From NCBI RefSeq assembly GCF_034262375.1, contig NZ_CP139558.1:5952001-6016000 (forward strand): 64,000 bases of DNA, read 5' to 3'. The position numbers and the translations under genes were made by a program. The DNA is from Mucilaginibacter sabulilitoris (GTDB lineage: Bacteria > Bacteroidota > Bacteroidia > Sphingobacteriales > Sphingobacteriaceae). The notes beneath the pieces were generated by a model. It was not told the origin of the DNA. It saw nothing but the letters and a program-made list of their open reading frames with translations, and did no database searches. Below are positions 33,045 to 41,602 of this stretch, piece after piece (positions within the stretch are counted from its first letter, which is position 1; each line of letters begins with the position of its first letter).

Positions 33045-33509
33045 ATGAACTTTAACAATATCAGCATGGCACAGCAAACATTAATCTCAGAAGCAGTAGT
33101 ACTTGAACAGACTTTTAATGCTTCCGTAGAAAAAGTATGGAAAGCCATTACCAACAGGGACGACATGGCACAATGGTATTTTAACATGGATGAATTTGAA
33201 CCGGAGGTTGGATTTAAAACACAATTTAACGTACATCACGACGGCAGGGATTATCTGCATATATGGAAAGTGGTTGAGGTAATTCCATTGAAAAAAATCA
33301 GCTATGAATGGCGCCTTTGGGAATACCCGGGTAATTCATTACTCACAATGGAGCTTGAAGCCGATGGTGATAAAACAAAGCTAAAGCTTACACATGAAAA
33401 ACTCGAAACCTTTAAGCCAGCTATTTATCCGGATATGGCGAGGGAAAATTTTGTTGCCGGCTGGAGCCATTTTATCGACACAGCACTAAAAGAGTTCCTG
33501 GAAAAATAA
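33045..33509 (+). CDS. SRPBCC / AHSA1-like domain protein
   Basis: 154 residues (147 if translation starts at the second ATG, 33066). It is a START-like helix-grip domain: VVLEQTFNASVEKVWKAITN, MAQWYFNMDEFEPEVGF, HVWKV-like and SYEWRLWEYPGNS strands, then the long C-terminal helix ARENFVAGWSHFIDTALKEFL with the typical GW pair. AHSA1-type proteins bind hydrophobic ligands. In other bacteria they are often paired with an ArsR regulator. Here the regulator is not adjacent, but the double operator upstream shows the gene is regulated. Confidence 0.88.
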   Translation: MNFNNISMAQQTLISEAVVLEQTFNASVEKVWKAITNRDDMAQWYFNMDEFEPEVGFKTQFNVHHDGRDYLHIWKVVEVIPLKKISYEWRLWEYPGNSLLTMELEADGDKTKLKLTHEKLETFKPAIYPDMARENFVAGWSHFIDTALKEFLEK

Positions 33510-33533
33510 CGAACCTTCATTACACATCTACCT

Positions 33534-33577
33534 ATTAAAAAGAATATCCTTCGGCTTGAACGGATATTCTTTTTAAT
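33534..33577. terminator. Bidirectional terminator, overlapping the response-regulator stop codon
   Basis: ATTAAAAAGAATATCC pairs perfectly with GGATATTCTTTTTAAT around the loop TTCGGCTTGAAC. The stop codon of the minus-strand LytTR gene (33573-33575) is inside the right arm. Confidence 0.9.
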
Positions 33578-34286
33578 GTTCGGGGCGGTTCAATATGCGG
33601 ATAATATTTTCTTTGTAAGACTCGCTCACGGGAATCTCTTTTTCGCCAATACAAACAAAATCACGCTTTACAGTAGTAATTTTATTGGCGGCAGCTAAAA
33701 AAGATTTATGCGTACGTATAAAAGCCGCAGATGGCAATTTTTCTTCAATAGCCTTAATGGTCATGCGGGTAAGTACCGGCTTAGGTGCGGATGAAAGGTG
33801 TATCTTGATATAATCTTTTAACCCTTCAATATAATCAATATCTGCCACAACAATTTTCACGAGGGTGTATTCTACATTAACAAAAAAATCCTCCGGCTCG
33901 TTGCCGGCGGCCTCCCTATTACTTTGCTGCAGGCGAAAAAGTTCATTGGCCCGATTACATGCTTTCAGAAAACGGTCAAATCCGAAGGGTTTTAATATAT
34001 AATCAACCACATTAAGATTAAACCCTTCCAACGCGTATTTTTCATAAGCTGTAACCAAAATTACCAGCGGCGGATTATTTAACGATTGCAGAAATTGTAG
34101 CCCGTTTAATCTCGGCATTTGTATATCCAGAAATATCAGGTCAATTTGCCCGGTTTGCAATACTTCAATAGCTTCCAGCGGGTTTTTACAGGTTTTTACC
34201 AGCTGCAAAAAGGGTATCTGTTTGATATTGTCTTCCAGCAATTCCCTAACTAATTGTTCATCATCAACTATAATACAACGCATCAT
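33573..34286 (-). CDS. LytTR-family response regulator
   Basis: 237 residues. A receiver domain (1-120) has CIIVDDE, the phospho-acceptor Asp54 in IFLDIQMPRL, T in LVTAYE and K in YILKPF. The LytTR DNA-binding domain (about 140-235) shows DYIEGLKDYIKIHL, MTIKAIEEKLPSAAFIRTHKSFL and the closing basic segment. LytTR regulators bind paired short motifs upstream of target promoters. It overlaps the kinase gene by 4 nt (ATGA), so the pair is a translationally coupled two-component system. Targets cannot be read here. Confidence 0.95.
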   Translation of the reverse strand: MMRCIIVDDEQLVRELLEDNIKQIPFLQLVKTCKNPLEAIEVLQTGQIDLIFLDIQMPRLNGLQFLQSLNNPPLVILVTAYEKYALEGFNLNVVDYILKPFGFDRFLKACNRANELFRLQQSNREAAGNEPEDFFVNVEYTLVKIVVADIDYIEGLKDYIKIHLSSAPKPVLTRMTIKAIEEKLPSAAFIRTHKSFLAAANKITTVKRDFVCIGEKEIPVSESYKENIIRILNRPEH

Positions 34287-35305
34287 ACCAGTTTTAAAGT
34301 TAAGTTAACATGAAACAAATTATTCTTATTGTCAATGGTTAATTTATAACTGTCTTTATAAAGCAAATTTAAGCGGGAACGCACATTGCTTAAACCTATG
34401 CCCGAGTTTTCATCCTTATTAGCCTGGGGCTCATTCTCAAATTTATTTTGCACATCAAATATCATCAACCCATCAACAACTGATAATCCAATATCTATTT
34501 GTGGTTGTTCATTATAGCCCACCCCGTGTTTAAAGGCATTTTCAACAAAGGAGATCAGCAACATGGGTTCGATGGTATATAAATTATCATCATTATCCAG
34601 TTCAATATTGCTGTTAATCTGCACATCATTTCCAAAACGGAGTTTTTGCAGTTCAATGTAACTACTCAGGTATTCAACCTCTTTTTGAAGTTCTACCTTT
34701 TTGCCTTGGGCATCATAAAGCATATATCGCATCAGATCTGAAAGCATAATAAGAGACTGCTCCAGCTTATCAGACTTTTTGCGGGCCAGCGACACCAGGT
34801 TGGTTAGCACGTTGAACAAAAAATGCGGACTGATCTGCGACCGCAGAAACTTCAGTTCTGTTAACAGCTGGGCCGCCTGCTTTTCTTTTTGCTCGCGTTC
34901 AAATCGAATGCCATCAGTTATGCGGCAATAAATGATGCTGATAATATAAACAACTATAGAGGGTGGAAAAATGAACTTATAAACCGACGGATCTCTGATA
35001 ATTTCAGGAAACCCAGTCATAATATGATATTTTAACCAAAATGAGCCAAATACCAGCACAATGCTGGTTAAAATATACAGCAACCAAAAGCGCCTGTTGT
35101 AAAACCTGGGGTACAGGTAAAATACGTTAATATAAAATATGGCCATGTGAATAAGGCCGGTTATGGTAAACAGCAAGCCCGGTACCGCGCCTATTTTATA
35201 TCCATTGGCAGCAGATGAAACAAAATAGGGTAATAACAATATTGCGCCCCATATAAGCACATGAAACAGGACAACGATTTGCCGGGTTTTAATAATTGTT
35301 TTCAT
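34283..35305 (-). CDS. LytS-type sensor histidine kinase
   Basis: 340 residues. Four membrane helices in the first 145 residues lead to a His_kinase domain with the phospho-acceptor in LRSQISPHFLFNVLTNL (about 155-170), then SDLMRYMLYDA, and a HATPase_c domain with ENAFKHGV and GIGLSNVRSRL. There is no separate periplasmic sensor domain, so the membrane helices must sense the signal. It follows the DUF2306 gene with no gap and overlaps the regulator gene. Confidence 0.94.
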   Translation of the reverse strand: MKTIIKTRQIVVLFHVLIWGAILLLPYFVSSAANGYKIGAVPGLLFTITGLIHMAIFYINVFYLYPRFYNRRFWLLYILTSIVLVFGSFWLKYHIMTGFPEIIRDPSVYKFIFPPSIVVYIISIIYCRITDGIRFEREQKEKQAAQLLTELKFLRSQISPHFLFNVLTNLVSLARKKSDKLEQSLIMLSDLMRYMLYDAQGKKVELQKEVEYLSSYIELQKLRFGNDVQINSNIELDNDDNLYTIEPMLLISFVENAFKHGVGYNEQPQIDIGLSVVDGLMIFDVQNKFENEPQANKDENSGIGLSNVRSRLNLLYKDSYKLTIDNKNNLFHVNLTLKLV

Positions 35306-36022
35306 TTAATACATAAATCTAATAAATGAATCTTTGGTAAAAGTGGTTATATGGCTTTTAGTTTTTATAAGCCGGGTTTTGTTTATCCAAAACTCAGCTA
35401 AAATAAGGTGCAACACAAAACCCATCCAAAACCCAATACCAAAAAATTCATGAGGTGTTAAGCCAGTGATACCGCTGGTAGCAAAGAAAATACCATTAAT
35501 TATCCTGATGGTAGCCACCGCCAACCCAATGGAATATGCCCGGATGGCCCATTCACGGTGACTGGCAATTTTGTGCTGCAGTATCTGCTGAAAAGCCTTA
35601 AATAAAGAATACAAAAAGAACAACGAAAATAAAGCCGTCGCTATCACCTGGTTTACGCCTCCTATCGCAGGCACAGCAAAACTCATTACCAGCGCGGTTG
35701 TTCCTATTATGTTCCCGCTTATCAAAAATAAACGACCACCTGCACGGTGCCATTTTGGGTAACGGAAGCGAATCTTTTGCATAAATTGAAACGGGCCCGA
35801 AATAACAAATACCAAGCCTGGAATAATATGGATAAGCGTTAGCAAAGGATGATGAGCGAAAATATCATCCATTTGCGTAAATTTTGAAGTTACTTCAGGT
35901 GCATGATAACCATTAGTGAGCACTGGTATCACAAGCAGGGTCCTCCTTACAACAATAACAATCCCTATGAGTGATAGCAATACAATGCCGGTATATAAGG
36001 CACGTGTATTAAGCTTTTTCAT
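35306..36022 (-). CDS. DUF2306 family membrane protein
   Basis: 238 residues with about seven membrane helices. The family pattern HHPLLTLIHIIPGLVFVISGPFQF and YPKWHRAGGRLFLISG (about 90) carries the conserved histidines; SHREWAIRAYSIG and the final FWINKTR follow. DUF2306 proteins look like small haem- or ligand-binding membrane proteins of unknown role. The stop codon abuts the kinase start codon with no spacer, so the protein is made together with the kinase and may feed it a signal or be its target. Confidence 0.85.
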   Translation of the reverse strand: MKKLNTRALYTGIVLLSLIGIVIVVRRTLLVIPVLTNGYHAPEVTSKFTQMDDIFAHHPLLTLIHIIPGLVFVISGPFQFMQKIRFRYPKWHRAGGRLFLISGNIIGTTALVMSFAVPAIGGVNQVIATALFSLFFLYSLFKAFQQILQHKIASHREWAIRAYSIGLAVATIRIINGIFFATSGITGLTPHEFFGIGFWMGFVLHLILAEFWINKTRLIKTKSHITTFTKDSFIRFMY

Positions 36023-36398
36023 TTTTTTGATTCATTAAAATTCAAGATGAGTTATTTTGATTTTGAACTGCCTACAGGAGCATATATACGCATAGCGGAT
36101 AACGTACAGGGACATAATTAATGAAATAACATGATCCTGTTTCGTACACATATTTACACTGCTTGTTAGTTTATGAACAAAGCTATCCGAATAACCGCTT
36201 ATAGCTGGTTAGAATAGATCAAACAGGAATGTTTGTAGACAGGATATGGAATTATGTAGATAATATACAGGGAACGGCATCAAGGCAATGCGGGCCCTGA
36301 ACAGTAGGAGATTAAAGCTGAATGGTTTATCCGACCCAATGTGAGGGAGTAGATAATCAGCTGCATCCAATTGCATCAGGTGCAGCTGGTGGAGTAAA
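36023..36398. other. 376-bp intergenic stretch with a stem-loop
   Basis: No gene is seen. It must contain the promoter of the minus-strand DUF2306 operon near 36030-36120, though no exact -7/-33 pair is evident. At its right end lies the hairpin 36358-36388, just past the end of the cell-wall-type operon. Confidence 0.55.
36358..36388 (-). terminator. Stem-loop after the phosphoesterase-propeller gene
   Basis: The 8-bp stem CAGCTGCA / TGCAGCTG has a 15-nt loop that contains a TGCATC repeat. It has no U-run, so it may be an RNA 3'-end hairpin rather than a strong terminator. Confidence 0.45.
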
Positions 36399-38276
36399 TT
36401 ATTTGTTTTTTATAGGTTGCAGACAGTCTATTTTACCATCCATAGTGCTTACATACACGGTTTTATGAAAGGGTAATATAGGGTTTACCAAACAATTTGA
36501 AACCTTGTGTTTCCATAATACATTACCGCTTTGGCGGTCAACAGCATAGGCTATACCCGAATGGGTTGGCACATAAATCACACCCTCATCTTCAACAATA
36601 GCCGATGGGGCAAGCTCATAAGGCAACTGAAGCGATGCTTTCCAGGCAATTTGCAGGCTATCTGTTTTTGTTGATATACCCAATAACTGGCCGTCCATGG
36701 TTTTAGCATACACCAATGAACTATCGCCCGATAAACCCATTGACTCCCTTACCCTGTTATGCGGCACCCGTGAGCGCCATTGCATTTTACCTGTTGATGC
36801 ATCCAATGAAGTCATGTATTGGTCGGGGGCAACAATAAATATGCGACCGCCCGTTGCAACGGGATAACATGCCGCGGGCGAAAACATACGATTGGAAGAG
36901 CCATTGCTCCACTTCCATACCAGCTTGCCTGTGGCTATATCAAGCGCGTAAAAATCATTAGCCCAGCAGCCGAAATATATTTTATCCTGATAAATAAGCG
37001 GGCGTGTTACTATAAAGCCCTTTACCTGGTCAAAATCCCATAACAACTTCCCGGTAGTTAATTGGAAGGCGCGAAAATGCCCGTCGGAAGCGCCTATGAA
37101 AACCACATTGTTTTTTATTACCGGCGAAGCCACAACCGCCTTTTCGGCTGCACTTTTCCAAACGAGTTTACCTGTAACTGCAGAAATGCAATAAATATAT
37201 TTATCTGACGAACCGGCAACTACATAATTACCAGAAACATAAGGAGTTGAATATATTTTACCACCCGTGGCGTATGACCATACACGTTTTCCGGTATTTC
37301 TATTCAGCGCGTATATTAAGCCTTTGGTATCGGTTAAAATGAGCTTGTCTCCTGCTATGGCCATGCCTGCTCCTACGTCGCTTTGATCCTGGTAGCTCCA
37401 TTTTACTTTAACTCCCGGTTTGTTGTTAACCGCATATGACGGACGATAATAATGCGCGGTATCCTTATCAAAGTAATGATTGAACAGGTCAACTTCTGTC
37501 CACTTTCTGAGGGTTTGTATAACCGGTTTACGTTCTTCAAATGTAGCTTTGCCGTTGTCAAAGGTGACAATATTGTAACCGCCGATGCTATCTTTGGCCC
37601 TTAAATTAGACCTCCCCATAACCGCGGGAATACCATCAAATGTATAACGATGATTGTTATGCCCATGCCCACACAGGATTAGCTGGGTATTTTTTGTTTT
37701 AAGCTTATTGATTACCGTGTACCAGTTGTTTTGTGACGAGTCCTGTGGATAATGATTAAGATACACTACCGGAGTTGTCGCCGGTGTATGATTTAACACC
37801 GAATCAAGCCATACAATGTTTTCTCTTGGAACCTGGCCTGGCCCCATACGCATATTGGGACCGCAGCTGGTACCGGCAAAAAGATAACCTCCATAGTTAA
37901 AAGCAAAGGTTTCGGCGCCAAAAATCTTTTTAAAGGTATTACTTCCGCTTTCAGACCAATTGGCGTCATGATTCCCGGGGATAATGTACCATTTTTTGTT
38001 CAGGCTATCCAGAATCTGCTTAGCTAGTTTTATCTCTTCATCGGCTCCAAACTCGGTGATATCTCCTGTAATTACAACAAATTTCAGGTCATTGTTGGCA
38101 TTAATATCCCTTACCGTTCTGCGCAGATCTTCAGCAGCAGTAGGGTTACCAATATTAACGTGGGTATCAGAAACAAACGCAAATTTGAACGACTGCGCCT
38201 TGGCAATACTTACCGTAAGCAGCAGTATCAATACAAGAGTGCTTAGCTTTTTAATGAGGGTCAACTTTATTAACAT
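36399..38276 (-). CDS. Secreted metallophosphoesterase fused to a PQQ-like beta-propeller
   Basis: 625 residues with a signal peptide (about 9-27, KKLSTLVLILLLTVSIAKAQ). The calcineurin-like phosphoesterase domain spans about 30-235, with the metal motifs SDTHV (Asp37, His39), GDITEFG (Asp72), GNHD (101-104) and GHGH (203-206). The rest (about 285-620) is a PQQ/BamB-type propeller with repeats such as IYALNRNTGKRVWSYATGG, IYCISAVTGKLVWK and FYALDIATGKLVWKWSNGS. It is therefore a periplasmic or surface phosphomono- or diesterase carrying a binding propeller. It starts 4 nt before the stop of the GHL10 gene ends, so it is the last gene of the operon. The substrate is unknown; the neighbours suggest phosphate-containing cell-wall material. 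Confidence 0.88.
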   Translation of the reverse strand: MLIKLTLIKKLSTLVLILLLTVSIAKAQSFKFAFVSDTHVNIGNPTAAEDLRRTVRDINANNDLKFVVITGDITEFGADEEIKLAKQILDSLNKKWYIIPGNHDANWSESGSNTFKKIFGAETFAFNYGGYLFAGTSCGPNMRMGPGQVPRENIVWLDSVLNHTPATTPVVYLNHYPQDSSQNNWYTVINKLKTKNTQLILCGHGHNNHRYTFDGIPAVMGRSNLRAKDSIGGYNIVTFDNGKATFEERKPVIQTLRKWTEVDLFNHYFDKDTAHYYRPSYAVNNKPGVKVKWSYQDQSDVGAGMAIAGDKLILTDTKGLIYALNRNTGKRVWSYATGGKIYSTPYVSGNYVVAGSSDKYIYCISAVTGKLVWKSAAEKAVVASPVIKNNVVFIGASDGHFRAFQLTTGKLLWDFDQVKGFIVTRPLIYQDKIYFGCWANDFYALDIATGKLVWKWSNGSSNRMFSPAACYPVATGGRIFIVAPDQYMTSLDASTGKMQWRSRVPHNRVRESMGLSGDSSLVYAKTMDGQLLGISTKTDSLQIAWKASLQLPYELAPSAIVEDEGVIYVPTHSGIAYAVDRQSGNVLWKHKVSNCLVNPILPFHKTVYVSTMDGKIDCLQPIKNK

Positions 38277-38279
38277 ATA

Positions 38280-39797
38280 CTATTTTTTAAGATAAATTAC
38301 AGCTGGCTTTGATGGCCAGCCTTCATTTTTAAGCCTGTCAATGGCGGTAATAAAATATTTGTAACTACCGCTGCCGGTTATCGTGGCATCAGTGTACGAC
38401 TTCAGGGTTTTATCAAAGCTTATTTTGATGATATGCTCAGGGCGGTCTAAATTTGCCTTTTCGCTGTTTTTAAATCTGTATATAACATATCCGTAAACAC
38501 CGGGCGGGCGGTTTCGGTTGTAAGCCCAAGTTAGTTGTACCTTATTATTTACACGTACTGCATGTAAACGGGCCGGAGCTGTAGGTACTGACTCACCCAA
38601 CCAGATCATTTGGGGCGGCAATGCCGGGTACCCGTAAAATTCGGTACGGAGCGAATCCTGAAAGCCGGCTAAGTTATCGGTAAGTGACTTGGAACTAAAA
38701 AAAACACTGCCTTGAACACGGGCATTTTTTCTTAATTCTCTAACCTGCCGGGGTAATTGCCCTTTATCGCGCCAGCCTTCGCGGTCTTCCATGGCCCGGT
38801 ACACTCCCTGGCCAATATATACTTGTTTATTGCAAGCGTTTCTGCTCCACCAGTCTAACAGGTTTTCGTATGCAGCCACTTTATAGTGGAACGGAAAATA
38901 AATTTGAGGGTTGATATAATCAACCCAACCGGCCTTAAGCCATTGCCTTGCATCAGCAAACAAGGTGTTGTAGCCAGAGAAACCGTAGGTTTTAGATCCA
39001 TTGGGATCATCTTTCAAATTTCGCCATATACCGAACGGACTAATGCCAAATTTCACGTAGCTCTTAGCATGGTGAATACTGTCGGCAAGTACTTTAATCA
39101 ACGTGTCTACATTGTGCCTTCGCCAATCATTGATATCAGTATAGCCCTGCCCATATTGCTTATATGTGATAGAATCGGGTAGTGATTGCTTACCGGGATA
39201 CGGATAAAAATAATCGTCAAAATGTACACCATCAATATCATAATGATGCACAACATCCATAATTACATTAATAATATACGCGCGTACCTCAGGCAATCCG
39301 GGATTAAACAGCTTTTTGCCCCCGTAGGTAAAAAACCACTCGGGATGGGTACGCGTGATATGGTTTGAACTGGTATTTGAATCTATAAGATCAGTTGTTG
39401 CCCGGTAAGGGTTAAACCAGGCATGTAATTCCATAGTGCGTTTATGGGCCTCTTCAATAGCAAATTTAAGCGGGTCATAAAAAGGGTTGGGTGCAAGCCC
39501 CTGCTTACCGTTCAAAAACATGCTCCAGGGTTCACGGCTTTGAGCATAAAAAGCATCCGCTGATGGCCTGACCTGCAGCATAATGGCGTTCATGCCACTT
39601 TTTTGATGCTCATTTAAAATATTGATAAGTTCCTGCTTTTGCACGTCGGTACCCAAACCACGTTTGGAAGGCCAGTCGATGTTTTGCACCGTGGCTACCC
39701 AAACACCCCTGAACTCGCGTTTGGGGTTGGTTTGCGCGCTTGCCAGCTGGGCAATCAGGAAAAAAAAGCAAATGACGCATTGATACCATGCTTTCAT
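38280..39797 (-). CDS. Secreted GHL10 hydrolase (DigH/YddW-like) with C-terminal Fn3
   Basis: 505 residues from ATG at 39797; a GTG three codons upstream is in frame. The signal peptide ends at LASAQ (22). The GHL10 barrel (about 27-400) starts with REFRGVWVATVQNIDWPSKRG and holds GMNAIMLQVRPSADAFY, ELHAWFNPYRA, the FNPGLPEVR loop, and the acidic strand DIDGVHFDDYFYPYPG (about 200) with the likely catalytic carboxylates. A C-terminal Fn3-like domain (about 420-500) shows APARLHAVRVNNKVQLTWAYN. The E. coli homologue DigH cleaves denuded (peptide-free) peptidoglycan glycan strands. It lies after susD behind a terminator and 3 nt before the phosphoesterase gene. Confidence 0.88.
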   Translation of the reverse strand: MKAWYQCVICFFFLIAQLASAQTNPKREFRGVWVATVQNIDWPSKRGLGTDVQKQELINILNEHQKSGMNAIMLQVRPSADAFYAQSREPWSMFLNGKQGLAPNPFYDPLKFAIEEAHKRTMELHAWFNPYRATTDLIDSNTSSNHITRTHPEWFFTYGGKKLFNPGLPEVRAYIINVIMDVVHHYDIDGVHFDDYFYPYPGKQSLPDSITYKQYGQGYTDINDWRRHNVDTLIKVLADSIHHAKSYVKFGISPFGIWRNLKDDPNGSKTYGFSGYNTLFADARQWLKAGWVDYINPQIYFPFHYKVAAYENLLDWWSRNACNKQVYIGQGVYRAMEDREGWRDKGQLPRQVRELRKNARVQGSVFFSSKSLTDNLAGFQDSLRTEFYGYPALPPQMIWLGESVPTAPARLHAVRVNNKVQLTWAYNRNRPPGVYGYVIYRFKNSEKANLDRPEHIIKISFDKTLKSYTDATITGSGSYKYFITAIDRLKNEGWPSKPAVIYLKK

Positions 39798-39815
39798 ATT
39801 CGGCACCTATTTTAT

Positions 39816-39848
39816 AAAAACCCCTTCCTGATAGAGCAGAAAGGGGGG
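39816..39848 (-). terminator. Terminator directly after susD (first locus)
   Basis: On the minus strand CCCCTTTCTG pairs with CAGGAAGGGG (one G-U pair) around CTCTAT, followed by TTTTTATAAAA. It lies between susD and the GHL10 gene, so it would lower expression of the enzymes relative to susCD. Confidence 0.8.
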
Positions 39849-39864
39849 TGTAATTATTTTTATT

Positions 39865-41583
39865 TTACCAGCCCGGGTTTTGTTTCAGATCAACACCCTG
39901 GTCTTGATACAGTTTTATCTGATCTAAAGGTAAGGGACTCAAATAAACTTTAGGATCATTAAATAACCTTTGAGTTTCGGCTTTGGTAGCGGGCACCACA
40001 TAACCTTCAGGGGCATTATTCTGTGTAGCTACGGCTAACGTATTAGGGTAATCGGACCGTTTGATCCATGCGCCAAGGTTAATATCCGGATTGCCCTGGG
40101 TATCTACATAAGCATATTTTTTCCAGCTCCTAAGATCATCATTTCTGAAACCTTCCATCATAAGCTCAGTACGGCGTTCGCGGCGAATTTCCCATAACAA
40201 TGAAGGTACAGCAGGATCTCTTTTAGGATCGTCATAAACTGTTCCGTTAACAGCCGGCAGACCACCCATTACCTGTAAATCAGGAATGCCGATACCATTA
40301 CGTCTCCTGAGTTTGTTGATTGAAATGTCAAGGTCATTTTGCGTTAATGTTCCCAGTTCGGCACAGGCATCAGCATAATTGATCAGCACTTCGCCGTAAC
40401 GGATTACAGGAGCCTGGGTATCGTTAAGGCTACTGTTACCATTGGTAAGGTCTTTAATATCTTCATTAAAAAATTTCAGCACCGCGTAACCGGATGATGA
40501 ATAATTTGATACAACACCGTTGAGCCTTATAGCCGGTACAAAAGTGGCATTAATACGCGGGTCACGATCTGCCATAACATCGGTTATAGTTTTGTCGCCT
40601 TTGTAAAGCGGAGATATACCGATAGGCAGACCATCCTTGCACAGATAAGACTCTATAGCATTTTTTGATGCCCCTGTTTGCGGCTCTTTATTTACATAAC
40701 TCTCTAAGCTGTGTGTCAGTAATCCGGTTTGATATTTACGATATAAAATTATTTCAGGATTGGTAGAAAGATCAAGTGAATTAAATATTTTGCGGTAATC
40801 AGGTGCAACAGCGTAACCGCCTTTGGTAATCACCTCATTAGCTGCCCATTTCGCAGCAGTGTAATACTCATTAGCTTTTGCAGTGTTATTAGCCTGGTAT
40901 TTTTCCCAGTTACCTTCAAAAAGGAATACTCTTGACATGAAAGCCAGTACAACGTTCCTGTTTACTACCAATCCTTGCGGACCGGTTCCGGCATCAGTAA
41001 CCCGCACGTTGGCAGCGGCATAATTAAAATCGGCCAATACGCTGTCCATTACCATAACACGCGGATCACGTGGCCGGTAAAGCTCCTTAGTATCGGTTTC
41101 TGCAAGTACTTTACCATACCACGGATAATCGCCATATTTCTTCACCTTAGTAGCATATTCTAATGCTCGAAAAAAGCGGCCAACCCCAGTCCAGTGTTTA
41201 ATGGCTTCATCGGGCATGGGTACTTGTTTAATACGCTCAAGAAAGAGATTTTCGCGTCGGATATTTGCAAAAGACCAGGCAGAAGCGCCATTATCTGTTG
41301 CCGGTACATTTTTTGTAAAAGTGGTAGGTGTCGTTGGCGCGAAATCATCATTCAAACTTTCACCAGAAAAGTATCCCCCCCAACTTAAATCAAACCCTGA
41401 TGCATAACCCGGAAAATACGTTGGATAAAAGCTAAAAGCAAATGTCCTTACATTGCCCTCACTTGTCCAATAGGTATCATCAGTTAGCTTATCCAATGGT
41501 AATTTGGTCAAAAAATCATCGGTTTTTTTGCATCCCCATGAAATAAGGATCAAACCGAACATTAAATATTTTAGTGTTTTCAT
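39865..41583 (-). CDS. SusD/RagB family outer-membrane lipoprotein
   Basis: 572 residues. The lipoprotein signal ends in LISWGC, with Cys18 the lipid anchor. The SusD helical (TPR) scaffold spans the whole protein: FSFYPTYFPG, RFFRALEYATKVKKYGDYPWYG, VVLAFMSRVFLFEGNWEKY, EVLINYADACAELG and the closing LLWEIRRERRTELMMEGFRNDDLRSW. SusD proteins sit on the SusC barrel as a lid and bind the oligosaccharide. It starts 19 nt after the susC stop. The cognate glycan is predicted only from its neighbours. Confidence 0.96.
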   Translation of the reverse strand: MKTLKYLMFGLILISWGCKKTDDFLTKLPLDKLTDDTYWTSEGNVRTFAFSFYPTYFPGYASGFDLSWGGYFSGESLNDDFAPTTPTTFTKNVPATDNGASAWSFANIRRENLFLERIKQVPMPDEAIKHWTGVGRFFRALEYATKVKKYGDYPWYGKVLAETDTKELYRPRDPRVMVMDSVLADFNYAAANVRVTDAGTGPQGLVVNRNVVLAFMSRVFLFEGNWEKYQANNTAKANEYYTAAKWAANEVITKGGYAVAPDYRKIFNSLDLSTNPEIILYRKYQTGLLTHSLESYVNKEPQTGASKNAIESYLCKDGLPIGISPLYKGDKTITDVMADRDPRINATFVPAIRLNGVVSNYSSSGYAVLKFFNEDIKDLTNGNSSLNDTQAPVIRYGEVLINYADACAELGTLTQNDLDISINKLRRRNGIGIPDLQVMGGLPAVNGTVYDDPKRDPAVPSLLWEIRRERRTELMMEGFRNDDLRSWKKYAYVDTQGNPDINLGAWIKRSDYPNTLAVATQNNAPEGYVVPATKAETQRLFNDPKVYLSPLPLDQIKLYQDQGVDLKQNPGW

Positions 41584-41602
41584 AATTTCTTCGTTAATAA
41601 AA

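Noticed and set aside
38280..39797. GHL10 gene as an ordinary GH10 xylanase
   Set aside because: It lacks the GH10 catalytic motifs; the REFRGVWVATV start and DGVHFDDYFYP strand are those of the GHL10 group.
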